Assembly (NCBI GenBank): GCA_012798365.1
Contig: JAAZNH010000015.1
Span: 1 to 6,283, forward strand
DNA from: Methanomicrobiales archaeon
GTDB lineage: Archaea > Halobacteriota > Methanomicrobia > Methanomicrobiales > Methanospirillaceae
Length of the DNA stretch: 6,283 bases
Direction of reading: 5' to 3'
The number at the start of each line of letters is the position of its first letter. The stretch's first letter is position 1. The notes beneath the pieces were generated by a model. The model was given only the letters and a program-made list of their open reading frames with translations. It was not told the origin of the DNA and did not search any database. The translations under genes and the position numbers were made by a program. This document shows positions 5,371 through 6,283 of this stretch, one piece after another.

Positions 5371-5928
5371 ATGATCGAATGGATTATCCTTGGCGTAATT
5401 GCCGTTGTCATCATCGTGCTGATCCTCTGGATCGTCATGATTTACAACCGGTTCGTTGCCCTGAAGAACTCATCCGAAGCAACCCTTGGCCAGATCCGGG
5501 TTGCCATGAAGAAGCGGCTGGACATGATCGACCAGCTCCTCGGCTCAGTCAAGAGCTATGCAAAGTTCGAAAAGGAAACCCTTGAGCGGGTAACCGCCAT
5601 GCGGTCCGCGGTTGCAACTGCATCCCCCGGCGATATCAACAAGTTTGAAGCCGAGTCCCGCTCCATCTTCGGCCGGCTCCTTGCCGTTGCCGAGAACTAC
5701 CCCGACCTCAAGACTTCGGGAACGGTCATGAGCATGATGAGCTCCATCAAGGACCTGGAGGACGAGATCGCCCGCCAGCGCTACACCTTCAACAACATCT
5801 CGCAGGAATTCAACACCATGATGGACACAATCCCCTCCAACTTCGTTGCCAAGCTGATGGGCCTCATCAAGCTTGAGTACCTCCAGTTCGAGGAAGCAAT
5901 CAAGACCCCGCCGAAGATTGAGTTCTGA
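5371..5928 (+). CDS. LemA family protein
   Basis: A 185-residue protein, the usual length for LemA. One N-terminal membrane helix (IILGVIAVVIIVLILWIVMIY, about 5-25) is followed by the signature YNRFVALKNSSEATLGQIRVAMKKRLDMIDQLLGSVKSYAKFEKETLERVTAMR (25-78), matching family positions for Y-N, Q-I-x-V-x-x-K-R, D-x-I and V-K-x-Y-A. Later AENYPDLK (107-114) and a helical pair ending in PPKIEF complete the fold. The rest is predicted as a long alpha-helical bundle, likely outside the cytoplasm. The biochemical role of LemA is not established. The ATG at 5371 is chosen because the helix starts there. A GTG at 5296 would add 25 residues (MKTARFFPPRPIIL...) without family support. No Shine-Dalgarno precedes 5371, so it may have a short leader. 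The adjacent DUF2207-like gene is the usual partner. Confidence 0.9.
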   Translation: MIEWIILGVIAVVIIVLILWIVMIYNRFVALKNSSEATLGQIRVAMKKRLDMIDQLLGSVKSYAKFEKETLERVTAMRSAVATASPGDINKFEAESRSIFGRLLAVAENYPDLKTSGTVMSMMSSIKDLEDEIARQRYTFNNISQEFNTMMDTIPSNFVAKLMGLIKLEYLQFEEAIKTPPKIEF

Positions 5929-5942
5929 ACCGGGTAATTCCT

Positions 5943-6283
5943 GTGAGCGAGAAAACCCAGCTCCAAGTGGTGGTGGGCGCCGGGCTGTTGCTCGGCCTCA
6001 TCGCCTTCGCTATTGTCATTGGCTTTGCCCCGGCGTTTGACGGGGACCTGACAGTCACATCGTACAATGCGGTCCTGTCGGACGATGGCAGGCTCTCTGA
6101 GGAGTATACCTACCATGTCGGAAACGGCGGGGAGTACCGCATGCTCTACCGGATCTGGCAGGCACCGGTCACGGTCAATGCCAGTTACAGCGAACCGTAC
6201 ATCAGCCTCGTGTCCATGACACCGGCACCCGGAACAACCGGTTATGTCAAGGACCTGAACGGGAAGGTTGCCGTCTTCGGGTC
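5943..6283 (+). CDS. DUF2207-like membrane-anchored protein (N-terminal part, runs off the window)
   Basis: A GTG at 5943 opens a frame that stays open to the window end (113 full codons). It begins SEKTQLQ, then a hydrophobic helix VVVGAGLLLGLIAFAIVIGFAPAF (about 9-32). A probable beta-rich extracytoplasmic domain follows: DLTVTSYNAVLSDDGRLSEEYTYHVGNGGEYRMLYRIWQAPV. The pattern 'x-V-x-S-x-D-G-x-L-x-E-x-Y-T-Y, then G-x-Y-R-x-x-Y-R' resembles the start of DUF2207 proteins, which often sit beside LemA. The start is chosen because an in-frame TGA at 5919-5921 closes the frame upstream and GTG is the best codon between it and the helix. It lies 14 nt after the LemA stop, so one operon is likely. 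The C-terminal half, where DUF2207 proteins carry more membrane helices, is not in view; the family call rests on this portion and the neighbour. Confidence 0.7.
   Translation, partial: MSEKTQLQVVVGAGLLLGLIAFAIVIGFAPAFDGDLTVTSYNAVLSDDGRLSEEYTYHVGNGGEYRMLYRIWQAPVTVNASYSEPYISLVSMTPAPGTTGYVKDLNGKVAVFG

Noticed and set aside
5190..5585. 131-codon + strand frame overlapping the LemA start
   Set aside because: It runs out of frame through the conserved LemA core and has an unstructured, His/Arg/Pro-rich translation, typical of a shadow frame.

Overview
The window looks like chromosomal DNA from a methanogenic archaeon, most likely of the order Methanomicrobiales (a Methanoregula-like genome is my best guess). 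This is inferred from the gene set: an archaeal SelB-like elongation-factor paralogue with a decayed GTPase domain, a LemA/DUF2207 pair, a DPM-type glycosyltransferase next to an LPG-synthase-TM (UPF0104) membrane protein, start codons with short or weak leaders, and ATGA stop/start overlaps. No rRNA, tRNA, CRISPR array, transposase or integrase was seen. All supported genes lie on the + strand.

Region 1 (1-2705) is a lipid-linked sugar or surface-glycan cluster. It holds the tail of an unidentified gene (possibly a polysaccharide deacetylase), a formyltransferase of the Fmt/PurN/sugar N-formyltransferase fold, a multi-spanning UPF0104/LPG-synthase-TM protein and a polyprenyl-phosphate-type GT2 glycosyltransferase. 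The genes are joined by 4-nt ATGA overlaps at 168-171 and 1974-1977. The one gap (945-1041) carries two tiny ORFs that also chain by ATGA overlaps. The set resembles the parts list of bacterial Arn-type systems (formyl transfer, GT2 loading onto a polyprenyl carrier, deformylation, membrane step), but that link is an inference.

Region 2 (2706-4574) starts with an A-rich tract, then a class I SAM methyltransferase, then a 323-residue EF-Tu/SelB-like protein whose P-loop, DxPGH and NKxD motifs are all lost while domains II and III look intact. These genes are visibly richer in G+C than region 1.

Region 3 (4575-5370) is a gene-free stretch of about 800 bp. It contains a diverged repeat family: 65-bp units in two tandem pairs (4690-4820 and 5038-5167, plus a partial copy), enclosing a block of 25-26 bp repeats and an inverted copy. 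It includes perfect palindromes of 22 and 18 bp and an 18-bp inverted repeat. A separate strong hairpin follows at 5191-5218. The unit length is not a multiple of 3 and no ORF follows the repeats, so this is non-coding structure. It is the least explained part of the window.

Region 4 (5371-6283) encodes a LemA-family protein and, 14 nt later, the start of a membrane-anchored DUF2207-like protein that runs off the end. The two probably form an envelope-associated operon.
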